Source: Metridium senile (taxonomy: Eukaryota; Cnidaria; Anthozoa; Actiniaria; Metridiidae). Taken from it: DNA of 64,000 nucleotides. The position numbers and the translations under genes are program-made. Below the pieces are notes generated by a model. That model was not told the origin of the DNA. It did no database searches and worked only from the letters and a program-made list of their open reading frames with translations. Position 1 is the first letter of the stretch; each line of letters starts with the position of its first letter. Of the stretch, positions 45,671 through 57,265 are shown piece by piece. The stretch lies in the NCBI GenBank assembly GCA_949775045.1, contig OX459110.1:417501-481500 (forward strand), in the 5' to 3' direction.

Positions 45671-45718
45671 GAAAATGAAAATGAAAATGAAAATGAAAAT
45701 GAAAATGAAAATGAAAAT
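45671..45718 (+). repeat. (GAAAAT)8 hexanucleotide repeat
   Basis: Perfect GAAAAT tandem run. Confidence 0.95.
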
Positions 45719-45739
45719 GCACTCTGCGAAATGTCAAAT

Positions 45740-46215
45740 TCTAGTGTTATTCTTTATTTTAAGTATGTTACGAAAATCAAGGACTTTCCCTATCATAGAT
45801 GATTGGGCTATGAAGTTCTTGCCTAGGTAGTCAAGAGAATCCTAAGCTGACTGGTTTGGGAAAAGCGGTATTTCTTGGCACATCGCTGTAGTCTATCGTC
45901 AGCTATAGGAGAGATCCAATGGCAAGGATTCATCCACATCATACAGTCCTGTAGTCAAGGAAGCCCAGCTGTTGTTCGTATAATGGAGGATATCCTGAAA
46001 ACTATCAAGAGTGTCCACCCTGAAGTCAAAAAGGCATAGTTTCGGCAAGACAACGCCGACTGTTATCATTTGTGCGAGACAATAGCATCATGTCCTGCAA
46101 TCTCACAATCATCTGGAATTGATATAGTACGATTAGATTGTAGTGATCGACATGGTGGTAAAGGTGCAGCTGATAGTCGTGCAGCGACATGCAAAGCTCA
46201 CATAAGGAGACAATT
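45740..46215 (+). pseudogene. DDE-type transposase-like remnant
   Basis: DWAMKFLPR, GKSGISWHIAVVYRQL, (shift) GEIQWQGFIHIIQSCSQGSP, FRQDNADCYHLCETIASCP and GIDIVRLDCSDRHGGKGAAD follow one another with two stops and one shift. The RxDNAxCYH and GKGxxD blocks look like second and third acidic sites of a DDE nuclease. I recall this protein as a common multi-copy unknown in coral and anemone genomes. Confidence 0.6.
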
Positions 46216-46354
46216 CACAACAACCAACAACTTGTATTTTAACTCATACTTGCATAATGTAAAAGAAAGGGAATATTTACCAAGTTATCCAGTGTCTGTC
46301 AAACACTTGGTTTCAGACAAGAAAAAAAAAATGTCTATATCTATATTTGGAGTG

Positions 46355-46710
46355 GAGGGAGGAGATGTTTTAGGGCACAATGCTCTCTGCAGCCCAAAGA
46401 AGACAATTGGCAAATAACCAACAATTTTTATTTTAATTCCCACTTGCATAATGTGGAATTCAATTGATAAAACATCATGTAAATCCCATTATTGCTTTAA
46501 CAGTTTATTGTCATCAATGTGAAGGGAGGGGCCATTTTAGGACACAATGCAGCCCAAAGGAGACAATTGGCAAGTAACCAAAAACTTTTACTTTCATTCC
46601 TATTAGCATTGTGAAATTCAATTGGAGGAACGTCATGCAAATACTTTTTTTGGTTCTTCAAGGGCACAATGTGATTTACGGCCAAAAGATGATAATTGGC
46701 AAGTCTAGAA
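46355..46710 (+). repeat. ~130-150 bp imperfect tandem repeat, ~2.5 copies
   Basis: GGGCACAATGC...CAGCCCAAAG...GACAATTGGCAA then ...GAATTCAATTG recurs three times. The last copy is degraded. Confidence 0.8.
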
Positions 46711-47190
46711 CAAACTGAACTTGATAACAATTAATATATCACATTTCTCGCATCTATTCATGGCCTGATGCTTTATAGTTGAATAATATTGGCGCATTTC
46801 CTTTCTTGCTCCAAATGTCGATATTAATAAGTTTGATTGAAGGGAGAGTCATACACGACAGTTAGAATGCATTCCGAATGTCATTTGAGACAGCAGTGCA
46901 TACTAGTTGTTATATGTAATTACTATATGATGACATTAGGATTAACACTTGTGTAAACAGACTTAAGTATGATGGACGTTTGTTCACACCATCGATACAC
47001 TCCCACAGCGTTTGTTTTTCTTCTTGGGCTAAGTTTGTCATGTTTTCCCGTTCCCCGTTCCTCATTCCCCGTTCCCTGTTTTAAAGATAGCCTGGAAAGA
47101 TCAACTCTCATAGAATAGTGTTATTTAGTTGGATTAAGGATCTATTAATTTGTAACAATATAACAAATTTATTTTTCTATATGATTTAAG

Positions 47191-47373
47191 GAACTTACTG
47201 GCGATGTGTTTAAAAAAACAATCATGCAGATTTGTGCTCTCAATGAACGAATGGGGAAATCGAAGTTTGTAATCCTTATGAGGCACCAGGATGAGGTCAA
47301 TGATGACATGATAATGGCACAGATCATGACATTTTGTATGTCGGCTATACAAAGAATCCAAAGAAAGAAATAG
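47191..47373 (+). CDS. Unassigned terminal exon-like frame (60 aa)
   Basis: Acceptor TTTAAG at 47190, phase 0 (compatible with the 44996 donor), stop at 47371-47373. Reads ELTGDVFKKTIMQICALNER, then FVILMRHQDEVNDDMIMAQ. Short; could be a real last exon or chance. Confidence 0.3.
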   Translation, partial: ELTGDVFKKTIMQICALNERMGKSKFVILMRHQDEVNDDMIMAQIMTFCMSAIQRIQRKK

Positions 47374-47689
47374 AGCAAAAAAAATGCACTTTATGTACTA
47401 AAAAATAGTTAATATTAATGATTTTAAAAATATAACTTGTTTACTTTAAGCTTAATATAAAGTTATTGTGAATTATTGCTTGTTTAAGTCGTTCTTTCAC
47501 AGAAATTGTTACTGTTGCATAGATAAAATGCTAAAATGATTATTTTATTTAAGTTATTTTTGTAAATCTTCTAATTCTTTGTAATTTTGAAACATTCTAA
47601 GGATATTTTTCAATCGCAACGAGCTTGAGGACCCACCACATTCTTAGTATAGTTATAGAACTGCCCAAAAACATTGAAGCATTGTTCGA

Positions 47690-47850
47690 ACTCTGATAAG
47701 AGAGAAGGTACATGTCCTCACAAAGAACATCAAACCTCCATCACTCGAACAGATATACAATGTATAATACAGAGAAACAGAGTGAAAGTGAAGAATGGCA
47801 CAGTGAAAGACGGTTACGACTCACAGCTTCAAAGTGCTTGGAAATTCACA
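47690..47850 (+). pseudogene. YqaJ-like exonuclease motif remnant
   Basis: One frame gives YNVYNTEKQSESEEWHSERR followed by LRLTASKCLEIHK, the T-x-x-Q-S-x-x-x-x-W-x-x-x-R-x-x-R-(L/I)-T-A-S start of YqaJ-type recombinases, found in several animal transposons. The segment GAGAAGGTACATGTCCTCAC also occurs at 44587-44606, a shared relic. Confidence 0.45.
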
Positions 47851-48415
47851 AAATTTGAAAACTTGCTGAATTTTTCGATTTGATTTTGAGACTTCTTTAT
47901 CTTTCTCTTTGCACAGCAAGCTTTCTCAACTTGTATGGTTGTGAAATTTGCTTTAAGAGTAAGTAATAACTTATTTTAAAGTACAGAGACCACTGTTTCC
48001 AGAAAATGGATATCCAATTCTAAGTGTCGGATTGAACTAAAATGATTGCTTTTTGATTCATTGCAAGAAAGAGGATTTTGATAATACAACATTTAACAAC
48101 TTTAATATTTTGATAACTTTCAAACTTTTTTTCATAGATTCATGTATTATAAGCAAAGTACCTGAATAACATTGGGGCTTTTTACTTTACTTCAATCACA
48201 GCCTGGCCACATGTCTTCAATATCTCTGTTGATAACAGCATCCCTATAACACAAAGTCTTCAGTGAATATAATAATAATATTATCCTGTTTAATGACTTG
48301 TTTGGAAGCTATAAAGCTACAACAAGCAGTCATGCATTATTACTGATACTATTATTTATTCGAAATATCTACATTTTTCTGATTGTTTAAAATCAACTAG
48401 CAAATCGTTATCAAC

Positions 48416-48516
48416 TCTTTTACTCCGACGAAGGGCTAAAGCACGAAACATCAGTAAGTTAAGTCAACATTTTTTACGGTGTTACAAATTTCATTACATT
48501 ACCTACAGTGTATCGT
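48416..48516 (+). repeat. Hammerhead-family copy, core mutated
   Basis: Stem I strand and GACGA present, but GCACGAAACATCAG breaks stem II and the cleavage triplet. Ends before the CTAGTTTACTCGCTAG block. Confidence 0.85.
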
Positions 48517-48525
48517 TAGTTAATA

Positions 48526-48877
48526 CAGTACAAACACTAAAAGTGTGCAACATAAATACCACTAAATACTGCTAAATTATGCAAATGCTTTTGTTCTCTA
48601 TTGTTTAATCAACACTATTCAGTGGTAAATAGTACAAAGTATTGCACACTTTTAGTGTTTGTACTCTAGTTACAGCGCGAGGCGCAAAGGTATGACCACT
48701 TTTAATATATTCGCATCTTCTATGCACGGATTTTGTGCTGGGAAACCAGTTTTTACACGCCTTTCTATTCGGTAAAATCAGACAACTTCACATCAAATGT
48801 GTCTGTTTAAAGTACAAACTCCCGTGCATAGAAGTATGCGAACATTAAATGTGGTCATACTTTTGCGCCTCGCACTG
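48526..48877. repeat. Two palindromic MITEs side by side
   Basis: 48526-48666: AGTACAAACACTAAAAGTGT and inverse ACACTTTTAGTGTTTGTACT. 48673-48877 (family F): CAGCGCGAGGCGCAAAGGTA and inverse, with TA on both sides. Confidence 0.88.
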
Positions 48878-49035
48878 TAATGAGCAGAGGAAATAGAAGA
48901 GAGCCATAAGTGATCAAAATGTCTTCTAAAACCTGCCATCGCCGGCTAAAAATGGTTCAACAGTTTGCTTCGAAAGTAAATCATAAAGGTTGATGCAAAA
49001 AAAATCAGCAAGTTCACAAGTTGTTTAACTCATAA

Positions 49036-49246
49036 GGGCCCGGGCAAACAGCTTCGAAATTTGCATCAACATTCGTTCGATTTTGTTGAATGGCAATGTT
49101 AAACTCTTTTAAACTCTTTCAACATCAATTCAACACCGATTCAACACGTTTCAACGATGTTGAAAGAGTTTAAAAGCGTTTAAACATTGCCATTCAACAA
49201 AATCGAACAGATGTTGAAGCAAATGTTGAAACCGTTTGCCAGGGCA
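49036..49246. repeat. MITE family E, complete
   Basis: GGGCCCGGGCAAACAGCTTC and inverse AACCGTTTGCCAGGGC; the arms contain AACATTGCCATTCAACAAAA TCGAAC and inverse. Confidence 0.9.
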
Positions 49247-49939
49247 TTTTAAGAGGTGTGTCCATAGTTGACGATGGTGAGTTCTGTTGGAATTTAAGTG
49301 ATCGTCGGCTCCATTTTAGCTAAATTATCGAGCTCCAAGAGGCAAAAGAAACGGAATATATTCGTTATCATACATTTAGAATAACAAAGAGACAGAAAAA
49401 CATAAAACTTACCGTTTATGAAGCATTATCGAACAGTAGAAAGCGTGCTTTCTTTGCAGAGACATCTCGAACTGGCACGGTACGCCGTGGAATGTATATC
49501 CAGAATGCATTGCACAAAGGGACTGAGGAAGAGTCTCAATAAAGCACAGGAGTCCCGTTTCCTGTCTTTTCTTGACTTCGATTTTTTTCTCAATATCTCT
49601 CCCCGTGTTTCTCCCTTTTGTGTTTTTCTTCCTTTCTTTTTACTTATAAAGCAAGATGGTATACTTGATATTTCCCTACGTACTTCATAAGGACCTTCAT
49701 AAGATGTTCAGAACAAAAGCTACTTCATCTGTTCATGTCAATTTAATAATGTCACGAGTTTGATGATGCATTATGTGACACGTTGAGCATTTTTCGTCAA
49801 GAGTAATGACATGCGTTTCTAAAATAAGGATAAAGTCACGCGAAATATTCAAAGGGACTGTATAAAACACTCCGACTGCATGCAACAGAAACAAGGGGAT
49901 AAAGCCTTTTGATCAAGAAACAACCAAGACGAAGCGGTG

Positions 49940-52900
49940 ATGGAAATCGTAACTGCAAGTTTAGGTTGCTGTGCAAGCAACTATGTGATCCTTGCATTGG
50001 TAATTGTAATATTTCTGTACTGGTATGGCACAAAAACAAGACGAATGATTGAAGCGACCTTCCCAGGGATTCCTGGCCCAAGACCGTGGCCGTTTCTCGG
50101 TAATATGCCTGGTTTTATTCGAGATAAAGGTCAACTACATGTATTTCTTGATCGAAACTACAAGAAGTATGGTAGTTTGTTTTCAATGTCGTTCTTCGAT
50201 GGACCAGCTCTTGCTGTAAGTGACCCAAAGATAATCAAGGAGATTCTAGTCAAACATTTTGACAGTTTTCACAATCGTCCTTCGGTAAGTCTTGTAGTTT
50301 TTGTTAATTTTTTAGTCAGTCTTGTTGTTTTTGTTGGTTCGTGCTTAATGTCACGTAACATACCCTAGAAACTATAGAGGGTTTCTTGATCTAGTATTCG
50401 ACAGTTCGTATTTATCATTTGTACGTCTGTGTTCGTTATTCTCTAGAGAAACCTGAATTCTAGTTGTATCACAAACCGAATAGTTTACAAATGCTAAAAC
50501 AAGTATAAAATAACCTCAGGTATATAGGTAACCCAGGGTGAATGTCACGCTAAATTTGCACCGTCATTGATTACATAAAGAATTGCGTGACAAAGTATAA
50601 TCAAAGTGATCATAAATGTCCTATTTTAATTTATTCCTATTTTATTTTTTTATTTTGCAATTTGAAAATTTTAACATAATACAACATAATACAATAATTT
50701 AACATAATTTAACATAATACAATAATTACATCCTATGAACCAATCACAGCTCGTGATCAATGCTCGTCCAATGAGAATGCTCAGACACCATACGTCACGG
50801 CACTGCACGGACCATGCCGTAAGTTTTTCACACTCATGCGAAAACGACTCTATAAATTGTTTATCTGTGTGCCTCTCATCGCTGTGGTTCAAGTTTGAGT
50901 CACAGCTAGATCGGGCATGGATTATATATACACCCTTTCAGAGAAAGTTTGTTACCCATGAAAAGCACATAAGCTAGTGGCACAAAGGATCATGGATCAG
51001 TTCAGAAACTAAATGTCCGTTCTGACTTATCAAACAACAAGAAAGGCGTTGCGAATGTACATTTCTCAATAACATATTGACAAGTGTAGCAATGTGGCCA
51101 TGAAATCCCTGCATTCTAATAAAGTATACATAGGTTACCCATAGTCCCCTGAGATACTAGCTTGTAGGCTTTTCACTTGACGGGTGACAAAGTTTCTCGG
51201 AAACGGTGTCTATGTAGGTCACACATTTTTGGCACATTTAATTGCCTTCTAAATTCCTTACAAACAATTCTATTTTCAGATCAACAATTAATTCTATTTT
51301 ATTTTAATTTTCCTTTTTTTCAATTTTATTTAATTTAGTTTGTGAGTGTCCCACCACCGATGGATACATCTTTAGATATAGCTGTTGGTGAAACATGGCA
51401 TAGAATACGTACCATACTTTCCCCTTCATTCAGTGGACATAAACTGAAAACCATGATTCCACTCATGAATTTAACCTGTGATACCTTGTTGGAGAAGATT
51501 GACAAGTCTGCAAAAACTGGGGAGGCCTTTGATATTGTCAAGTATGTAATTCCTTATACAGTATAATTGAGTTAGCAGCGAAGCAAATAATTTTATAAAA
51601 AAGACTGGTTTTTGAGATCAATATGTGCAGAATTTGTTGACGTAAAAATATTATCTATAAGATTTTAATGCAAAGTTTTGACTTTAATAAACAATTGTTG
51701 TATATATTAAATTTGTGCAAACAAAAGTGGCTGTTTTCAGGCAAACTCCTATGTGCTTGTCAAAAATTAATAACTTATAAAAAACGTATATATCATCATA
51801 ATCTTTGTTCTATAAGCTTTACTGTGCGACTCGCCATACCGTAGTCACTTACAAAAACTTTTGATGAATTTTTGACATTATTTTGACATTTTTTCATCTC
51901 AATCGGACCAATTACAGACATCAAAGTTTCTAAAGTCTCCACCTCTCGATATAAACTCCGCCTCTTGATGTAAACTTGTACCTGATTGGTCCGATTGAGA
52001 TGAAAAAATGTCAAAATAATGTTAAAAATGTATCAAAAGTTTTTGTAAGTGACTACGGTACAGCGAGTCGCACACTAAAATGATGTATAGTTTCTTAGCC
52101 TTTACTATAATTTGACACAATTTTCAAGCGAGGGATGTCGTGAAGGTTGACAGTAACCTTAAGACAGATTCTAATTTGATTTATTGCAGATACCAGCAGG
52201 GCTTGACTCTCGATACAATCCTTTCAGCAGCATTTGGTGTCCAATCAGACTACCAGGATAACCCCAATGATCCTGTCATGGACAAGGCAAGACGTGCTAT
52301 GAACCCAAGCACATTTATCCAAGCTGTGTTGCTGATCCTTCCCATGGTGCCTTTTGGTGATAAGTTTATCACTTCTGAAGCTGGTGGGAAGTTTATTTTC
52401 AAGGAAATTTTTGACTTTCTTGACTTTGCACAGGGAATTGTGGATTTTAAACGAAAACAAACCTCAACTCGAAAGGTAGGAAGTATATTTATGATAATGT
52501 AGAAACAAATTCTATAAATTCTTATACTAGTAACACCTCTTTATCCTGATTTGGGGACTTTGGAAATGCTCAGTGTAATAGTCCCCTTCACAGTTCCCTG
52601 TGCCATCCTGGAAGGCAGTCTAGCCTTTGCATCCTAGTGAGACAAATGTTGAGCATGCAATGATATAGACTGCGTTGCCAGCGGTCTGCGGTTTCGGGAG
52701 AGAAGAGAGGGTCTTTCTCTCTCTTCTCTCCCTGGCAATGATAGAGACGTGAATAATTGTCCTGCAATATGTTAAAAGGTCTCTATCATTATTGCAAGCT
52801 CAATGTTTGTCTCGCTTCAATGCAAAGGCCTGGCTACCTTTCAAGATGATGCAGGGAACTGTGAAGGGGACTATAGACCCTTTTAATTCTGTATGCAAAT

Positions 52901-54323
52901 TGCACATTTCAGAGCATGTGACATTCCCTTGAGAGTTGTTCTTTTGTGTCAAGTATGAAAATATTTATGCATAACAAATGATCAAATCCAAAGGGAATGA
53001 ACACATGGTTTGAAATGGGAAAATAAACATTGAAGCTGAATGGGTCTATTGCATACAAATAAAGAGTTAAGTTATCGGGGTTGACACTACTCACCCCTAC
53101 TCCCCACATTGTTTTTGACTTGATCTCACTTTACATACACATCTATTCGGTAATTCATTTTAGTTTAATCCACATTGCTTGCACCAATATTTAACTTAAG
53201 TAGTACCAAGTAGCAACAGCTTTTGAGAGAGAAATCTAAATAAAAAACATGTTCAACTACTAATTAGTAGTGTAACTTCTAAATAGCATTTTTTCCCATG
53301 TTTTTTTTTTTCTTCATCTTTTCGCATATTTGTTGATCGATGTTTCTTTTCATTAAAAAGTATTTTTCTTTTCTTTCTGCAGTTTGCCATAGTTTCTTAC
53401 TCTTTTAATTAACATCATAGGATTTTCTTGATCTGATGCTCAGCTCCCAAGATCCAGACGTCCCTGAAAACAAGAGGCTTACAGACAAAGAGATTGTCGT
53501 ACAATCTCTGCTCTTTCTGTTGGCAGGTTATGAGACCTCCAGTATCACCTTATCAATGGTATGCTATTACCTAGCAACCAACCCTAATGTCCAGGCAAGG
53601 CTACAGCAGGATATTGACGAGATCTGGACGGACCAGGACAAGATGCCATCATATGACACAGTGCATGAGTTGCAGTACCTAGATATGGTGCTTTCAGAAA
53701 CACTGCGACTCTGTCCTCCAGGTAATCAACATTAAGTTGCATGCTATCTTTAAGGGCTGCTTCACACAGTCACATTAGAATATCATTGTGTTACCATGGT
53801 TACCAGGACAGAGGGGACGCAGATCACAAATTTCCTCCAAGTATATGACACACACTAATAGTTCTGAAGGCCAAGGTATTTGGTGTCATTTGTTAAGCAT
53901 TGAAGAATTATAGGGGTTTTTTTCGTTTTAATTTCAGGGAACATGCTTCTACGTGAATGCACCAAAGAATGCGTTGTTGAAGGAATCAAAATTCCTAAAG
54001 ATTGCCTCGTCACGATTCCAGTCTACAGCATGCACAGGGATCCCAATATCTACCCTGACCCTGAACGATTTGATCCAGAGCGGTTCACAAACGAGGCTAA
54101 ACAGTCACGTGACCCCTACGTGTATCTACCCTTTGGAAGCGGGCCTCGTAACTGCATTGGGATGAGATTTGCACAGATGGAGATTAAGCTTGTCCTTGTA
54201 AGGCTGCTGAAAAAGTTCACGTTTGTTGTGACTGCAGAGACCAAGCCTCCACAGCTGCAATCCAAACCAGTCCTTGCGCCAACTGCTGCAGTCATGCTAG
54301 GCGTGAAGCACAGAGAAGTGTAG
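49940..54323 (+). CDS. Cytochrome P450, CYP3-clan, 5 exons
   Basis: Microsomal haem monooxygenase. Coding exons 49940-50284, 51339-51541, 52190-52475, 53421-53721 and 53938-54323 are phase-compatible with GT-AG ends, giving ~506 aa, the usual length. N-terminal anchor ~15-33 (VILALVIVIFLYWY), proline hinge PGIPGPRPWPFLGNMPG (~43-59), C-helix WHRIR (~135-139), I-helix AGYETS (~313-318), ExxR as ETLR (~371-374), PERF (~420-428), haem loop FGSGPRNCIG (~444-453, Cys ~451). GPRNCIGMRFA and the hinge resemble CYP3A and thromboxane synthase. Start chosen at the Met before the anchor; a GTG one codon up is not a eukaryotic start. All key residues are intact. Substrate unknown. Introns carry MITEs (50928-51212, 51823-52074, 52579-52874) and the 3'UTR holds a palindrome. 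Confidence 0.95.
50928..51212. repeat. MITE family H copy 2 (P450 intron 1)
   Basis: ATACACCCTTTCAGAGAAAG and inverted TTTCTCGGAAACGGTGTCTA. The interior CCATGAAATCCCTGCATT matches copy 33071-33349 in inverted order. Confidence 0.85.
51823..52074. repeat. MITE in P450 intron 2
   Basis: TGTGCGACTCGCCATACCGT AGTCACTTACAAAAACTTTTGAT and its inverse. Near-perfect arms of ~110 bp. Confidence 0.9.
52579..52874. repeat. MITE family L copy (P450 intron 3)
   Basis: ATAGTCCCCTTCACAGTTCC CTG and inverse; the centre has an extra GAGAGAAG...CTTCTCTC hairpin. Confidence 0.85.
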
Positions 54324-54337
54324 GCTGTTAACAAATT

Positions 54338-54473
54338 AGCCTGCAAATTAAAACAGTCGTTTTTGGGGGGCTTTGTGGAAAAATCGGATTTTGGAGTTCC
54401 TGTGTTGTCTTGATACCAGCGAGTAACAACACAGGAATCCCAAAACTCAACAAGAACGCCTGTTTTGCAGGCT
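54338..54473. repeat. Palindrome in the P450 3'UTR
   Basis: AGCCTGCAAATTAAAACAGT CG and inverse GCCTGTTTTGCAGGCT, with TTGGAGTTCCTGTGTTGT / inverse nearer the loop. Starts 15 bp after the stop. Confidence 0.85.
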
Positions 54474-54722
54474 ATCAACAAATCAATACCTTTTGCACGT
54501 GATATTTGAGCTTCAATGGCCACGAGAGAGGTTGTAACGTAAACGTCTAACCATTTTATTATTAATTGAAAGACCAAGTCTTCACAGTTATAAGCCGATA
54601 CAACCACCAGCACAACCTAATGCAGTCATATGCTATAAATTACAAAACACCCACTATTCGAATTCTATATTTTATGTACTAAGTTATATGTAAAAGTCAT
54701 GTATGGCACTTGTATGGTATTT

Positions 54723-54728
54723 GAATAA
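54723..54728 (+). terminator. Polyadenylation signal of the P450 gene
   Basis: AATAAA 400 bp after the stop, the first canonical signal downstream, in a TGAATAAAGAATTTTG context. Confidence 0.55.
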
Positions 54729-55087
54729 AGAATTTTGTAAGGTTTATAACAATTTTACCAAGGGTTATTTCCTACTTTTTTAGCGTTTGTAAACCTGACA
54801 GTTTGCAATTGTGAAGCAACGAGAAACAAACGAACACGTACAGACGTAAAAATGGTAAATACTGGATCTAGAAAACCCTCTGTTTTCTAGGAAAGTGTAA
54901 TGCCTGTCGTTGTTGTTGATATATATACGTATATATCTAGAAAATATATGGTATATAAGAGTGCTCGATACGATGAAGTAGAGCAAAATATATGTGAGGG
55001 TAGGAGTAAAAAACTACGAATTCATCTCGACAAGCCTATTTCGTAAGTTGTGTGTATATCTACATATATATGTGGTATGATATTAAG

Positions 55088-55236
55088 CAATTATTGGATG
55101 AGGTTGAGTATGATATCGTAAATTATCAAGACCGAGGTCTGTGTTATCTGCCGAAGCCTCCTGGCTGAGGCAGATAATACTGACTCGAGGTCTTGATAAT
55201 TTACGATATCATGCGAAAACCGAATTCAATAATTGT
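55088..55236. repeat. Palindromic MITE
   Basis: CAATTATTGGATGAGGTTGA...TATCGTAAATTATCAAGACC and inverse ...GGTCTTGATAATTTACGATA. The loop is near CTCCTGGC. Confidence 0.88.
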
Positions 55237-55732
55237 TTTATTATACATTTTTTAAAGTAAAAGTACAATTATAATCAGGTAAAAGAGACAATAACAAGCA
55301 AATCTCGCTGCCATTTTCACATCAACTCCCTGAGAACGGAGAGAGCCTGGGAACTTGACTGATAACTACAGACAATGCAATTATCACTGTCAAGTTCACA
55401 TGCTATTCAGATTTAGCCGTGTGCTCTCAGCCAATCAGATTCAATGTAGTTAGTAAAATGTATAATAAAGTGTTGTTAGCGGTTGTTATCAAGATAGATG
55501 TCAATGTTGCACGACACAATTATAATACAAAGAAACATATTATTTTTGTTTGTTTATTTTGCTTCAAATCACACAGGTAAATCTACTGTTTGTAAAGGGT
55601 AAAATTATATCTTCTTCGGATGACAATTAAAGTGTAAATTCTGAAAGGAAATAAAATGTATAGATTAATATGATAAGTATATATATCCAGAGGCTAGGTA
55701 GTGACTTAACAGATAAGTATCATATACACCTA

Positions 55733-55989
55733 ATCCAAAAAACGTTGTCTGGTCCGCCGCACAGTCCTCGCGCCAAGACTGTGAAAGATATTGGTTATAT
55801 CTAATCAGTAATTAATTTATTTGCATGTTCACACTCTAGTGTGGTACTTTTTTCAACGAAATAGTGTTGTGCCTGCTTTTATTTTCTTGTTTTATCACTC
55901 TCATGAAAATATTCACTGTGTTTTCCTTCACGGTCTTGGCGCGAGGACTGTGCGGCGGACCCGACAACGTTTTTTGGATTAGGTGTATA
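55733..55989. repeat. MITE family B
   Basis: TIRs TATACACCTAATCCAAAAAA CGTTGTC and inverse. Inner GCACAGTCCTCGCGCCAAGA and inverse. Confidence 0.9.
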
Positions 55990-56040
55990 TGTGCCGTACC
56001 CGATATTCCCGCCCCTTCCCCCTATAGGGAGTAAATGGCT

Positions 56041-56603
56041 ATTACCCGACCGAAAGGAACTGTGATTTTGATTATGTATGCACATCTTTGGTGACGAATT
56101 AAAAGCCTTAGGGCCCGGACAAACGGTTTCAACATTTTGCTTCGACATTTGTTGAATGGCAATGTTTAAACGCTTTTACAGCGCAACGCGTAAAAGTATG
56201 GCCACTGATAATGTATTCGCATACTTCTGTCTCGCAATCGATCCAATCAACGACAAGATAACACAATCCTACAACGCTGATTGGATCGATGGCGAGACAG
56301 AACTATGCGAATACATTATCAGTGACCATACTTTTACGCGTTGCGCTGTAAACTCTTTTAACATTGTTGAAACGTGTTGAATCGATGTTGAAAGAGTTTA
56401 AAAGCGTTTAAACATTGCCATTCAACAAAATCGAACGTATTTTAAGCAAATTTTGAAACCGTTTGCCCGGGCCTTAACATTCATGAAGCTATGCTTAGCG
56501 ACCAAGACTGAACACGCTAAGATTTGTTGTATGCGTAACCATAATTCATTTCGGTCATGCAATCATAGTTCACTCCGTCAACCGTTTTGAAATAAGCTGT
56601 ATT
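56041..56603. mobile_element. Three-deep nested MITE stack (C containing E containing F)
   Basis: Family C arms (ATTACCCGACCGAAAGGAAC; right end ACCGTTTTGAAATAAGCTGT) enclose a family E copy (56111-56474). E is itself split by family F (56179-56348, CAGCGCAACGCGTAAAAGTA and inverse, with TA at 56177-56178 and 56349-56350). C's left terminus is not recognisable. Confidence 0.85.
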
Positions 56604-56607
56604 ATAC

Positions 56608-56800
56608 CTCTCGCATATTTTCGTTTGAAGTAATCTCTGAATCGATCGTATTCATCAGCTGCAATAGCATCGTTGATTTCACTTGCTTCCAAGGATTTCT
56701 TTCCCCATCTCATGTGTGTTTTCTTTGGTGGCTGCTGGGTACTCTGACAAATCAGCATAAACCCAATAAATAGAAGGACAAGAAATGTTTTTGAAGCCAT
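56608..56800 (-). CDS. Secreted small prepropeptide, RWamide-like (coding exon)
   Basis: The exon starts at ATG 56800, right after an acceptor (CTTTGTCTTTAG|ATG), and reads to a likely donor GAG|GTATAA at 56607. Signal peptide MASKTFLVLLFIGFMLICQS; then QQPPKKTHMRWGKK; then an acidic linker LEASEINDAIAADEYDRF and DYFKRKYAR. Known logic: Gly before a dibasic site is converted to a C-terminal amide, giving ...HMRW-NH2. A Gln or Pro-Pro N-terminus is typical of cnidarian peptides, and RWamides (Antho-RWamide) are known in sea anemones. Without the splice, the frame runs on into the adjacent MITE and stops at 56570, which argues for the splice. No Cys, so not a disulfide toxin. Only one peptide copy and no found second exon keep this tentative. 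Confidence 0.6.
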
Positions 56801-56859
56801 CTAAAGACAAAGATAATGATATGAATCAATAAAACGAACAGGAAACAAATAAACAAGAA

Positions 56860-57265
56860 AGAAAAATCAAGAATTAAAGAGAGATAAAAAACGGAGAGAG
56901 AGAAAGAAAGGAAAAAAGAAACAAAGAATGGAAGAAAGAAAGAAAGGAAAGAGAAAGGAAAGAAAGAGAGAGAGAGAGAAAGAAAGAAGGAGAGAAAGAA
57001 AGATAGAAATAATTAAATAATATGCCTCATTTATATAGCGCTATATCTCTCGAATAGCTCATAGCGCTTTACAATCTACTAGTGTGTGTAGAAAGAGAAA
57101 GAAAGAAAGAGAAAGAGAGAAAAAAGGGAAGAAAGAGATAAAAAGAGAGAAGCTAAGAGAGAGACAGCTGAAGAAAGAAAGAGAGAGGAAAGGAATGAAT
57201 TAAGAAAGAATGAAAGAAAGAAAACAAAGAAAGATCGAGGGAAAGAAATAAATAATTCTAAAGAA
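56860..57265. repeat. Polypurine GAAA/GAGA tract
   Basis: About 400 bases of A and G, interrupted at 57020-57092 by an AGCGCTATATCTCTCGAATA-type segment with AGCGCT ends. Confidence 0.88.
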
